Shown in pieces: positions 1 through 8,356 of a DNA stretch of 64,000 nucleotides. Below the pieces are notes generated by a model. That model was not told the origin of the DNA. It was given only the letters and a program-made list of their open reading frames with translations, and searched no databases. This stretch comes from CAMLIZ01 sp040758375 (GTDB taxonomy: Bacteria; Pseudomonadota; Gammaproteobacteria; Burkholderiales; Burkholderiaceae_C). The stretch spans positions 1 through 64,000 of the forward strand of contig JBFLWE010000018.1 of assembly GCA_040758375.1 (NCBI GenBank), read 5' to 3'. Each line of letters starts with the position of its first letter. The first letter of the stretch is position 1. The translations under genes were made by a program, and so were the position numbers.

Positions 1-151
1 AGCGCGCGTAGAACGCCTTCAGATCCAGCGCGTCGACCGTGTCGTTGATGAAGTGGGCCAGGTGGCCTGCCGCAAGCCAGTCTTGCGGCGCCGCCGGCAG
101 CAGCATCACTTGCTCAGGTTCGTAGGGCGATAGCTTCCAGCCATGCCCCAT
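1..151 (-). CDS. IS1182-type transposase, N-terminal fragment cut by window edge
   Basis: Reading the minus strand from an ATG at 151 gives a protein start with WKLSPYEPEQVMLLP, then DWLAAGHLAHF and DTVDALDL. This matches the opening of IS1182-family (DUF772-type) transposases, in which a pro/leu-rich stretch is followed by W-L-(P/A)-x-GHLA-F-I-x-D-x-V. About 50 residues are visible before the gene leaves the window. Upstream in-frame ATGs at 166 and 178 are possible starts. No other transposase part is present, so completeness cannot be judged. The outer end of the element should lie between about 178 and 226, before the chromosomal palindrome. Confidence 0.72.
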   Translation of the reverse strand, partial: MGHGWKLSPYEPEQVMLLPAAPQDWLAAGHLAHFINDTVDALDLKAFYAR

Positions 152-225
152 CAACGCATGCCCCATGCCACGTCGCATCAGGAACTACCCGGTTCTGCCG
201 CGCAGCCTCCTACGGCCTGGCGACC

Positions 226-272
226 GCCCCCTCGAGGGGGCAACACCAGCGGCCCGGCGAAGCCGGATCCGC
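226..272. repeat. partial copy of the structured GC-rich intergenic repeat
   Basis: A perfect 16-base palindrome, GCCCCCTCGAGGGGGC, lies at 226-241. It is followed at 256-266 by GGCGAAGCCGG, which also occurs in the longer copy at 13336-13346. It sits between the transposase end and the PIG-L gene. It looks like a shortened member of the family at 13194-13372, 57344-57415 and 60340-60420. Confidence 0.55.
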
Positions 273-315
273 CGTGTTCGCCGGGTGGGCACGCTGGCTG
301 CCTATGCACTCAGCC

Positions 316-1020
316 ATGCCCACGCTCGAATCGCTGGACCGCAGCGTCGTCGTCTCCACCCACCTCGACGACGCGGTGTTCTCGTGCGGCCGGATCCTGG
401 CCGCGCACCCCGGCAGCACGGTGGTCACCGTGTTCGCCGGCATCCCCGATCGCCACGTGCCCGCCAGCGACTGGGACCGCCGCTGCGGCTTCGGCTCGGC
501 CGCCCAGGCCGTGGCGCAGCGGCGCGAGGAAGACCGCATCGCGCTGAGCCTGCTGGAGGCGCGCGCCGTCTGGCTCAACTTCCTGGACGGCGCCTACGCC
601 ACTTCGCCCGCGCCCGGCGAAGTGGCCCGCAGCTTGCAGCAGGTGTTGCTGGAGCTCGCGCCCGACACCGTGCTGTTCCCGCTGGGCCTGTTCCATTCGG
701 ACCACCTGCTGGTGCACGAGGGCTGTGCCGAAGCGGTGCGGGCGCTGCCCGATGCGCGCGTACTGGTCTACGAAGACGCGCTGTACCGTGGCCTCAAGGG
801 CTTGCTGCAGCAGCGGCTGATGGCGCTGGCCCAGGGCGGCGTGTGCCTGACGCCGCTGCGCCTGAAGATCGAGGGTTCGGCGGCGTTGAAGGCGCATGCG
901 GTGCAAGCCTACGAAAGCCAGCTGCGCGGCTTCGGGCCGCGGGGCCACGACGACACCGAGGCGCCGGAACGCTGCTGGTGCTACGAACCCGTCGCCACGG
1001 AGAGCCATCATGAATCCTGA
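316..1020 (+). CDS. PIG-L (LmbE-like) deacetylase family protein
   Basis: The 234-residue product carries the PIG-L/LmbE signature near its N-terminus: THLDDAVFSCG at about 15-25, where the family usually has HPDDE, and the second zinc-ligand motif HSDH at 127-130. Between them is the typical REEDRIALSLL helix. Family members are zinc-dependent de-N-acetylases acting on N-acetylglucosamine-type sugars or related amides; the substrate here is unknown. I chose the ATG at 316 because it leaves the usual short lead before the first motif; 304 is also in frame. The 3' end overlaps the GT2 gene by 11 bases, so they are translated together. The change of HPDDE to HLDDA is unusual, since the second acidic residue is shifted. 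Confidence 0.8.
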   Translation: MPTLESLDRSVVVSTHLDDAVFSCGRILAAHPGSTVVTVFAGIPDRHVPASDWDRRCGFGSAAQAVAQRREEDRIALSLLEARAVWLNFLDGAYATSPAPGEVARSLQQVLLELAPDTVLFPLGLFHSDHLLVHEGCAEAVRALPDARVLVYEDALYRGLKGLLQQRLMALAQGGVCLTPLRLKIEGSAALKAHAVQAYESQLRGFGPRGHDDTEAPERCWCYEPVATESHHES

Positions 1021-1912
1021 CCCGCGGGTCACGGTGGTGGTGCTCACCCACAACCGTGCGCCGGAACTCGAGCGCACGCTGCGGCGCCTGCAGGCGCTGC
1101 CGGAGCAGCCGCGCGTGATCGCGGTCGACAACGGCTCGCGCGACGACACCGCCGGCCGCGTGCGTCAGCGCTTCCCGCAGGTGCACTTGCTGCGCTGCGA
1201 GCACAACCTGGGCGCGGCCGGCCGCAACGTGGGCGTGGACGCGGTGCGCACGCCTTTCGTGGCCTTCTGCGACGACGACACCTGGTGGGCGCCCGGGGCG
1301 CTCGGCCGTGCAGCCGACCTGCTGCAGGCGCATCCGCGGCTGGCCGCGGTGGCCGCGCGCGTGCTGGTGGGGCGCGAGCGCCACGAAGACGCCACCTGTG
1401 CGCAGATGGCCCACAGCCCGATCGAAGAGGCCGACCTGCCCGGTCGGGGGCTGATCGGCTTCATGGCCGGAGCGGTGGTGATGCGCACCGAGGCGTATCG
1501 GGACGTGGGCGGTTACGAGCCGCGGCTGTTCATCGGCGCCGAAGAGCGGCTGATGGGGCTGGACCTGGCGGCACGCGGCTGGCGCATGGCCTATGTGCCC
1601 GAGCTGGTGGTGCACCACCAGCCCTCCGTACTGCGCGACGAGGCGGGCCGCCGCATGCTGGTGCTGCGCAACGAGCTGTGGATCGCCTGGATGCGGCTGC
1701 CCTGGCGCGCCGCCTTGCGCGAGAGCGCGCGCACGCTGCGCGGCCTGGCGTGCCTGGGTCGCATGCCCAGCACGCTGTGGTGGGCGTTGAAGGGCCTGCC
1801 CTGGGCCCTGGCGCGGCGGCGGGTGGTGCCGCCAGCCGTGGAAGCGATGCGCCGCCAGGTGCTGGAGGTGGAAAGCCGCCACGACGTTCCCGCGGTGGCA
1901 GCGCGGAGCTAG
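1010..1912 (+). CDS. family 2 glycosyltransferase (GT-A fold)
   Basis: This 300-residue protein starts with the classic GT2 pattern: VTVVVLTHNR at 7-16, DNGSRDDT at 40-47, NLGAAGRNVGV at 66-76 and the metal/nucleotide-binding triple acid in CDDDTWW at 87-93. Such enzymes transfer a sugar from a nucleotide sugar to an acceptor. No multi-span membrane region is visible, so it is probably cytoplasmic or loosely membrane-associated. GGAGAG ahead of the ATG at 1010 serves as ribosome site inside the end of the PIG-L gene. The context suggests that a sugar is transferred and then deacetylated, or the reverse, on one surface glycan or glycolipid. Confidence 0.87.
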   Translation: MNPDPRVTVVVLTHNRAPELERTLRRLQALPEQPRVIAVDNGSRDDTAGRVRQRFPQVHLLRCEHNLGAAGRNVGVDAVRTPFVAFCDDDTWWAPGALGRAADLLQAHPRLAAVAARVLVGRERHEDATCAQMAHSPIEEADLPGRGLIGFMAGAVVMRTEAYRDVGGYEPRLFIGAEERLMGLDLAARGWRMAYVPELVVHHQPSVLRDEAGRRMLVLRNELWIAWMRLPWRAALRESARTLRGLACLGRMPSTLWWALKGLPWALARRRVVPPAVEAMRRQVLEVESRHDVPAVAARS

Positions 1913-1915
1913 CGT

Positions 1916-2404
1916 GTGCGCGGGCTGCGCGGGTTCGGACTGCGCTGGGCCTGGCCGGTGGCGGCTGTCTGGGCGCGCTGGCACGAACGGCGCATCCTGC
2001 GCCGCGGCCAGCCGCTGACCGGGCGGCAGTGCGAGCTGGCGCGTGCGCTGGGCCTGGCGCGGCCGGAATGCGTGCGCGTGATGGTGGTGCCGGCGTTCCC
2101 GCTGCCGGGCTTTCATGCGCTGCAGCGGCTGGGCTGGCGGCGCCTGCCGGGCCTGGCGGTGCGGGCGATCACGCTGGGCCATGGCATCTACTGCATCGGC
2201 CAGCCACCGTCCTGGCGGCTGCTGGCCCACGAGCTGTGGCATGTGCGGCAGGTGGAGCGGGCCGGCTCGCTGCGCGCCTTCATCGCCGACTACCTGCGGC
2301 AGGTGGCGCAATACGGATACTGGGATGCGCCGCTGGAGGTGGAGGCGCGCGAGGCGGCGCGCGGTTATTCGGAAGTGGCCGGCGCGCCGTGCTCGGCGAG
2401 GTAG
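1916..2404 (+). CDS. DUF4157-like protein with HExxH motif
   Basis: This 162-residue protein uses a GTG start at 1916 with GGAG seven bases upstream, four bases after the GT2 stop. Its centre reads ITLGHGIYCIG followed by LLAHELWHVRQ at 103-112. That HExxH zinc-binding pattern and its setting resemble the DUF4157 domain (peptidase-like, often linked to extracellular contractile or toxin loci). The rest is basic and arginine-rich. No signal peptide is clear. Its function is unknown. A protease-like or metal-binding role follows from the motif only. The last 40 bases overlap the convergent DUF3606 gene. Confidence 0.65.
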   Translation: MRGLRGFGLRWAWPVAAVWARWHERRILRRGQPLTGRQCELARALGLARPECVRVMVVPAFPLPGFHALQRLGWRRLPGLAVRAITLGHGIYCIGQPPSWRLLAHELWHVRQVERAGSLRAFIADYLRQVAQYGYWDAPLEVEAREAARGYSEVAGAPCSAR

Positions 2405-2568
2405 TCGGCCACCTGCTGCACCCGGTCGCCGGCCGATTCGATCACCTTGGCCAGCTCCTCGCGCGACACCCCCAGCTTGCGCGTCCAGTATTCCGCCTCC
2501 CAGCCCTGTTGCAGGTCGATGCGCAGCGCTTCGGCGCGGGGGAAGGGTGGGCGGGGGTCCGGCATCAT
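2365..2568 (-). CDS. DUF3606 domain small protein
   Basis: A 67-residue protein with the DUF3606 pattern: a D/P-rich start, then EAEYWTRKLGVSREELAKVIE and GDRVQQVADYL. Members are small, common in Proteobacteria and of unknown role. The gene is convergent with the HExxH gene and overlaps its 3' end by 40 bases, so the C-termini of both proteins share DNA. No promoter is obvious in the short gap to the dehydrogenase gene that follows at higher coordinates. Confidence 0.72.
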   Translation of the reverse strand: MMPDPRPPFPRAEALRIDLQQGWEAEYWTRKLGVSREELAKVIESAGDRVQQVADYLAEHGAPATSE

Positions 2569-2623
2569 CGGTCTCCTGTTGATGCCCTGCGGCCCAGCAA
2601 TCGGCGTGCGAGAGGAGCGAGGC

Positions 2624-3406
2624 TTATTGCGCGGTCCAGCCGCCGTCCATGGCCCAGGCCACGCCGCGCACCTGTGCAGCAGCCTCGCTGCAGAAGAACA
2701 GTGCGAGCGCGGCGAGTTGCTCGGGGGTCACGAACTCGTGCGAAGGCTGTTTTTCGGCCAGCAGCTGGCGTTGCGCCTGCAGCGCGCTCACGCCGCGCTC
2801 GGCGGCACGCGCGTCCACCTGCATTTGCACCAGCGGCGTGAGCACCCAGCCAGGGCAGATGGCGTTGCAGGTGATGCCGGTGGTCGCCGTCTCCAGTGCC
2901 ACGGCCTTGGTGAAGCCCACCACACCGTGCTTGGCAGCCACATAGGCCGACTTGTGCGCGCTGGCCACCAGACCGTGCACCGAGGCCACGTTGACGATGC
3001 GGCCCCAGTTGCACCGCCGCATGCCGGGCAAGGCCAGGCGCGTGGTGTGGAACACCGCGCTCAGGTTGATGGCCATGATGCGGTCCCACTGGCCGGGATC
3101 GAAGTCTTCGACCGGCGCCACGTGCTGGATGCCGGCGTTGTTGACGAGGATGTCCACGCCGCCCATCTGCTGCCCGGCGAAGCCCATCATCGCGGCGATC
3201 TCCTCCGGCCGGCTGATGTCGGCCGGGTGGTGTCGCACCGCCGCCTCGGGGTTGGAGCGCGCCGCCGACACCTCGTGCAGCGCCTGCTCCACGTCGCCGA
3301 AGCCGTTGAGCAGCACCTGGGCACCGTGGGCGGCCAGGGCCTTGGCGAGGCCCAGGCCGATGCCGCTGGTCGACCCGGTCACCAGGGCCGTCTTGCCGTT
3401 GAACAT
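2624..3406 (-). CDS. bdhA: 3-hydroxybutyrate dehydrogenase (SDR family)
   Basis: This 260-residue short-chain dehydrogenase has the NAD-binding TGSTSGIG at 10-17, NNAG at 89-92, and the catalytic set Ser142, Tyr155, Lys159 (YVAAK). Length and the FNGKTALVTG start, CPGWVLTPLV and SHEFVTPEQLAALALFFCS blocks are those of PHB-pathway 3-hydroxybutyrate dehydrogenases. These interconvert (R)-3-hydroxybutyrate and acetoacetate with NAD in the cytoplasm. It lies 14 bases after the sigma54 activator on the same strand and is probably the last gene of that operon. Its job would then be catabolism of hydroxybutyrate or related short acids. Confidence 0.88.
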   Translation of the reverse strand: MFNGKTALVTGSTSGIGLGLAKALAAHGAQVLLNGFGDVEQALHEVSAARSNPEAAVRHHPADISRPEEIAAMMGFAGQQMGGVDILVNNAGIQHVAPVEDFDPGQWDRIMAINLSAVFHTTRLALPGMRRCNWGRIVNVASVHGLVASAHKSAYVAAKHGVVGFTKAVALETATTGITCNAICPGWVLTPLVQMQVDARAAERGVSALQAQRQLLAEKQPSHEFVTPEQLAALALFFCSEAAAQVRGVAWAMDGGWTAQ

Positions 3407-3420
3407 GAATGAAGCTCCTG

Positions 3421-4896
<1,476 letters not shown>

Positions 4897-4927
4897 CTCA
4901 GGGCCCCATTGGCGTTGCGGGGGTGGT

Positions 4928-6046
4928 TCACTTCAGCAGCTTCCCCGAGGCGCCGATCACGGTGACCTCGACAAAGCGCGAACCGATGCGGTTGTTCGGC
5001 CCGAAGCTGACCGCGATGCCGCCCAGGTCGTAGGGCGACAGCGACTCCAGCGCCCGCAGCACCGCCGCCCGCGTGGGCTTGGGGCCGGCACGGCGCAGCG
5101 CCTCGACCAGCACCTTGGCGCCGAGGAACTCCTCGAAGTTGGTGTAGTTGATGGCGGCACCGGGCGCGAAGCGCTTCATCAGCTGGTGGAACTCGCGCAC
5201 CACCGGCAGCAGGGGCTGGTAGGGGTATGGCACCACCTGGCTGATGCCCAGCCCGCGCACCGCATCGAGCCCGCCCAGGCGCACCAGCTCCGCCGGGTCG
5301 ACCACCGAAATGCTGAACAGCTGGCCGCCGCCGCCGGCCTCGCGGTAGCGCTTGACGAAGGCCGCGGCGGGCTTGTTCACCGCGACCATGATCACCGCCT
5401 GCGCCTCGGCCCCGAGGATGCTGTCCACGGCGGCCTGCACATCGTCGGTATTGCGTTCATAGGGCGCCGCGGCGGCCAGTGGCTGCTGGCGCCGCGCGAG
5501 CGCGGCTTCCACGCCGGCCAGCCCCGCCTTGCCGAACGCGTCGTTCTGGTAGAGCACGGCCACGCGCTTGATGCCCTGGGCAGAGAGCTGCTTGACCATG
5601 TGCTCGGCCTCGTCGGCATAACCGGCGCGCACATGGAAGATCCAGGGGTTGAAGGGCGCGCGCAAAGGTTCGCCGCCGGTGTAAGGCGCTACCAGCGCGA
5701 TGCCGGCGTCTTCGAGCACCTTGTCCTGCAGCAGCCGGCCGACGTTGGCCGTGCCGGCGAAGCCGAACAGCGCCACCACCTCGGGCTTGGCCACCAGCTC
5801 GCGCGTCAGGCGCAGGGTTTCGTCGACCTTGTAGCCGTCGTCCAGCACCACGGTGCGGATCTTCTGACCGTGCACGCCGCCCTGTGCATTGACTGCATCG
5901 AACACGATCTGGCCGCCCAGCACCATCTGCCGGCCGGTGCTGGCCAGCACGCCCGACAGCGGCGCCACCTGGCCGACCACCACCTCGGCCCGGGCCAGCG
6001 GCAGCACGGCCAGCAGCAGCGCGCAGGCCATCCAACGCTTGCACAT
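4928..6046 (-). CDS. ABC transporter substrate-binding protein, branched-chain amino acid (LivK) type
   Basis: The 372-residue protein starts at the ATG at 6046, six bases after GAGGAG. Its signal peptide is MCKRWMACALLLAVLPLARA. The mature part follows the periplasmic-binding type I fold, with VGQVAPLSGVLASTGRQ and GGQIVFDAVNAQGGVHG near the start as in LivK-like receptors. No permease or ATPase gene is adjacent, so this is an orphan receptor that must share a transporter or act as a sensor. It is first in an operon with a sigma54 activator and bdhA, which suggests a short organic acid or related ligand rather than an amino acid. That is inference. Confidence 0.85.
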   Translation of the reverse strand: MCKRWMACALLLAVLPLARAEVVVGQVAPLSGVLASTGRQMVLGGQIVFDAVNAQGGVHGQKIRTVVLDDGYKVDETLRLTRELVAKPEVVALFGFAGTANVGRLLQDKVLEDAGIALVAPYTGGEPLRAPFNPWIFHVRAGYADEAEHMVKQLSAQGIKRVAVLYQNDAFGKAGLAGVEAALARRQQPLAAAAPYERNTDDVQAAVDSILGAEAQAVIMVAVNKPAAAFVKRYREAGGGGQLFSISVVDPAELVRLGGLDAVRGLGISQVVPYPYQPLLPVVREFHQLMKRFAPGAAINYTNFEEFLGAKVLVEALRRAGPKPTRAAVLRALESLSPYDLGGIAVSFGPNNRIGSRFVEVTVIGASGKLLK

Positions 6047-6092
6047 GCTTGTCTCCTCGTGATCGTCTCGTCCCAACGGGCGGCATCCCGAG

Positions 6093-6107
6093 GCAAGGCC
6101 TGTGCCA
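6093..6107 (-). promoter_or_regulatory. sigma54 (-24/-12) promoter
   Basis: On the minus strand the bases read TGGCAC-AGGCC-TTGC, an exact fit to the sigma54 core TGGCAC-N5-TTGC with GG and GC at the required distance. The start of transcription should be near 6081, giving a leader of about 35 bases to the binding-protein ATG at 6046. A gene for a GAYTGA-type activator is the second gene of the downstream cluster, which strengthens the call. Confidence 0.85.
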
Positions 6108-6109
6108 CA

Positions 6110-6129
6110 ACTTGGTGCATGCACCAAGT
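6110..6129. promoter_or_regulatory. perfect 20-bp palindrome next to the sigma54 promoter
   Basis: ACTTGGTGCATGCACCAAGT is fully self-complementary and lies three bases upstream of the -24 element. That is closer than usual for a sigma54 activator site (normally 80-150 bases upstream), so it may bind a separate repressor or co-regulator. It could also be one activator site of several. No terminator function is likely, as there is no T tract and the GNAT gene ends 130 bases away. Confidence 0.6.
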
Positions 6130-6176
6130 GCTTGTCAGTTCAATGAAAACCGCCGAGGCTCCGGGTAAATACCAGG

Positions 6177-6249
6177 TGTCTCAATGGGGAGAAAGTGTCC
6201 GGCAGCCAGGCAGGGTTGGCCCGCAAGCCTGTCTCAATAGCGGACAGGC
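6177..6249. promoter_or_regulatory. candidate upstream activator sites, paired TGTCTCAAT elements
   Basis: The nonamer TGTCTCAAT occurs at 6177-6185 and again at 6230-6238, 53 bases apart, or about five helical turns. Each begins an imperfect dyad: the first continues to GGAGAAA, and the second sits in GCCTGTC-N9-GACAGGC at 6227-6249. They lie roughly 95-165 bases upstream of the predicted start site of the sigma54 promoter, which is the normal place for activator binding. The second dyad could instead be a weak terminator of the GNAT gene, but no T run follows it. Confidence 0.45.
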
Positions 6250-6259
6250 GCGAAAGAGT

Positions 6260-6730
6260 TCAGGGTTCGCGCAAGTGCAGCACCATGCGCTGGGCCGGAA
6301 TGCGGGCGTCGTAATAGCCGGGCACCAGCGTGGTCTCGGCGAAGCCCAGCCGGGTGTAGAAGGCGCGGGCGGTGTCGTTGTCGGCGCGCAGCTCCAGTGT
6401 CACGCTTTCGATACCCGCCACGCGCGCCGAGGCCAGCAGCCAGTCGACCAGGCGCTGCCCTATGCGGCGGCGGCGCTGCGCGGGCCGCACGCACAGCAGC
6501 ACCAGGTGGGCATGCGCGTCGCCGAACTGCATGACCGCAAAGCCCTGCACCCGGCCGTGGCCGTCGGCGGCGACGATGGCGCAGGTGTCGCGCTCGCCGA
6601 TCAGCCGCACGATGCGGTCGGCCGAGTAGCGCCAGCCCAGGCCCGCCTCGATGAAGTCGCGCGACATCGCGGCCATCGCACCGGCATCTGCGGTGCGGGC
6701 GAGGCGAAGCACGATCCTGTCGGCGGGCAT
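6260..6730 (-). CDS. GNAT family N-acetyltransferase
   Basis: About 156 residues starting at the ATG at 6730; an upstream ATG at 6760 is in frame but gives an arginine-rich lead with no support. The acetyl-CoA-binding block is visible as LLCVRPAQRRRRIGQRLVDWLL, matching the (V)xPxxRxxGxGxxL motif A. It is followed by ESVTLELRADNDTARAFYTRLGF (motif B). The acetyl acceptor is not predictable. It stands alone, transcribed toward the sigma54 cluster. Confidence 0.85.
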   Translation of the reverse strand: MPADRIVLRLARTADAGAMAAMSRDFIEAGLGWRYSADRIVRLIGERDTCAIVAADGHGRVQGFAVMQFGDAHAHLVLLCVRPAQRRRRIGQRLVDWLLASARVAGIESVTLELRADNDTARAFYTRLGFAETTLVPGYYDARIPAQRMVLHLREP

Positions 6731-6811
6731 GGGTCGATTCTTGCACCGCCTCTGTCTCATCTGCCCAGCGAACCGCGCGCAGCCGGCCTGGCCGTCAGGC
6801 CGGAGGGGGCG

Positions 6812-7060
6812 TCAGCAGCCCAGGCGATGCGGATCCTTGCGGATGATCTCCTGCGCCTGCTTCACCGCATACGACAGCGCCTCGCTGGGCGAGGCCCAGC
6901 GGTGGCCGCCCGACAGCGCGGTGTCGCGGAAGGCCTCGCGCGGCGGGTTGTGCACGCCGCGCCAGCGGCTCACCACCACCGCCGCCACATAGCCCCCGCG
7001 GCTTTCCAGTGCGCCGGCATAGATGCGGTAGTCACCTTCGTTGCACTCTTCGAAATGCAT
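6812..7060 (-). CDS. small hypothetical protein, 82 residues
   Basis: The ATG at 7060 is preceded by a good ribosome site (GGGAGCAGGACC). The product begins MHFEECNEGDYRIYAGALE and contains ESRGGYVAAVVVSRWRGV and SPSEALSYAVKQAQEII. The pattern of beta strands followed by a helix suggests a small folded cytosolic protein. I do not recognise the family. It follows the stand-alone receiver gene by 20 bases on the same strand and is probably co-transcribed with it. Confidence 0.7.
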   Translation of the reverse strand: MHFEECNEGDYRIYAGALESRGGYVAAVVVSRWRGVHNPPREAFRDTALSGGHRWASPSEALSYAVKQAQEIIRKDPHRLGC

Positions 7061-7080
7061 GGTCCTGCTCCCTTCCTTGA

Positions 7081-7479
7081 TCAACCCTCGAGCGAGAACT
7101 CGGGCATGTAGATGTCGCCGGCCAGCATCAGCCGGAATGCGCTGCGCAGCGTGTCGGCGTCGGAGGTCTTGAGCACGTAGCCGCAGACGCCCAGGTCCAC
7201 CGAGCGCACGATGGTCGAGTCGCATTCGGTGGAGGCCAGCAGCGCCAGCGGCATCTGCGGCCACATCTCGCGCAGCAGCGCGGTGGTGCTGACCGGGCGC
7301 ACGCCGTGGGTGTCGAGGTCGAGCACCATCAGGCTGAAGTGCTGCGGGCCGGTCAGCATGGTCATCGCCTCGGCCATGTGGCTGGCGTCCACCACGCGCG
7401 CCACCGGCTCATGGCGGCTGAGCACCGCACGCAGCGCCAGCACGGTCAACGGCTGGTCGGAAATCAGAAGAACGTCCAC
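7081..7479 (-). CDS. stand-alone response-regulator receiver (NarL-like, no output domain)
   Basis: A GTG start at 7479 with GAGAGGAG upstream gives 132 residues. The receiver fold is seen in VDVLLISDQPLTVLALRAVL, the phospho-acceptor in MVLDLDTHG (about Asp53-55) and the conserved lysine in YVLKTSDADTL (Lys104). The alpha5 and linker region GDIYMPEFSL is typical of NarL/FixJ proteins, but the chain stops just where the helix-turn-helix should begin. The usual first acidic pair (DD) is replaced by SDQ, so magnesium binding may be weak. It may be a phosphate sink, a protein-protein regulator or a truncated NarL protein. The next gene codes for an 82-residue unknown. Confidence 0.8.
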   Translation of the reverse strand: MDVLLISDQPLTVLALRAVLSRHEPVARVVDASHMAEAMTMLTGPQHFSLMVLDLDTHGVRPVSTTALLREMWPQMPLALLASTECDSTIVRSVDLGVCGYVLKTSDADTLRSAFRLMLAGDIYMPEFSLEG

Positions 7480-7609
7480 TCGGTAACTCCTCTCTCTTGC
7501 GTTGCCCTGAACGCGTGTTGTCGTATGCAGGCATCGTAGAAAGCGCCACGAGCGGCCGAAACCCCAGGAGGTGTGGACAAGGGGCCCACTGATGGGGGAG
7601 CCGGGGATG

Positions 7610-7625
7610 CACCCCCAAAGGGGTG
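7610..7625. promoter_or_regulatory. short GC-rich inverted repeat in the spacer
   Basis: CACCCC-CAAA-GGGGTG forms a six-base stem with a four-base loop between the hemerythrin gene end (7662) and the receiver gene start (7479). Nearby are several GATGGGGGA-like words (7590-7650). It could be a terminator for the hemerythrin gene or a binding site for the receiver gene. No T run is present. Confidence 0.35.
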
Positions 7626-7661
7626 AACCCGCATGGGGGATGGGGGAGGGGCGGCTGGCGG

Positions 7662-8219
7662 TTACCGTGCGCGCCGGCGCGCGGCCATCTCGTCGCCCAT
7701 GGCGCGCAGCGCCTCCGCGCCCTCGGCCCGCACCTGCTGCTCGGCCTCGGGGAAGGCCCATTGGTCTTCCAGCGCCAGATGCTCGCGGTGCACCTCCACG
7801 AAGGCCTGCGCAGCATCGGCCAGTGCCGCCTGCTCGGGCAGGCCGCCGTCGGCCAGCGCCTGCAGCAGCGGTGCGAGCGTGCGCCAGTGCCGGTGGATGA
7901 GCACGTGGTCTTCCAGCAGGCGCCGGGCCGCGTCGCGCGCCTGCTCGTCGCCGCGTGCGCGCAGCAGCGGGATCACATGCCGTTCTTCGTCCTCGTGATG
8001 GGCGGGGGCTGCCAGGTCGAAGTAGCGCAGCACGTCGCGCGCCGCGTCGCGCGCCTGCGCGTCGGCGCCGTGCACCCGTACATGCGACACCAGCCGCTGC
8101 AGCAACGACAGCGAACGCCGCACGCGTTCGTGGCAGGCCGCGAGCATCTCGAACGGTTGGTCGAAGCCGGCGGCAGGCGTGTGCAGGCCGGGAAAGACGG
8201 CAGTGGTGCGGCGGCTCAT
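7662..8219 (-). CDS. hemerythrin HHE domain protein
   Basis: 185 residues from the ATG at 8219. Iron-ligand residues of hemerythrin-like bundles are apparent: an early ACHERVRRSL, then HHEDEERHVIPLL, EDHVLIHRHW and VEVHREHLALED. HHE proteins bind a di-iron centre and are used in oxygen or nitric-oxide sensing and iron handling. It is divergent from the OmpR regulator at 8357 and upstream of the receiver gene on the same strand, which hints at redox signalling. That link is only positional. Confidence 0.85.
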   Translation of the reverse strand: MSRRTTAVFPGLHTPAAGFDQPFEMLAACHERVRRSLSLLQRLVSHVRVHGADAQARDAARDVLRYFDLAAPAHHEDEERHVIPLLRARGDEQARDAARRLLEDHVLIHRHWRTLAPLLQALADGGLPEQAALADAAQAFVEVHREHLALEDQWAFPEAEQQVRAEGAEALRAMGDEMAARRRAR

Positions 8220-8356
8220 GGCGCGATTGTTCCGCTGCGGGCGCGGCCTGCGCGCGCCAGGGAAATGCGTGCCGCACTTCTCTTGTGCTGGCGCATTCCA
8301 CCGCGCCGGGGGCCTCGGGCCTGCGGTAAGCTGCCGCGCCTGCAAGCCCTGATGCC

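Noticed and set aside
143..547. Plus-strand frame over the start of the PIG-L gene
   Set aside because: Pro/Ser/Arg-rich without motifs; the deacetylase frame is clearly the coding one.
6130..6260. Possible small gene in the spacer upstream of the sigma54 promoter
   Set aside because: No start with a ribosome site and no open frame of useful length; the spacer is better explained by regulatory sites.
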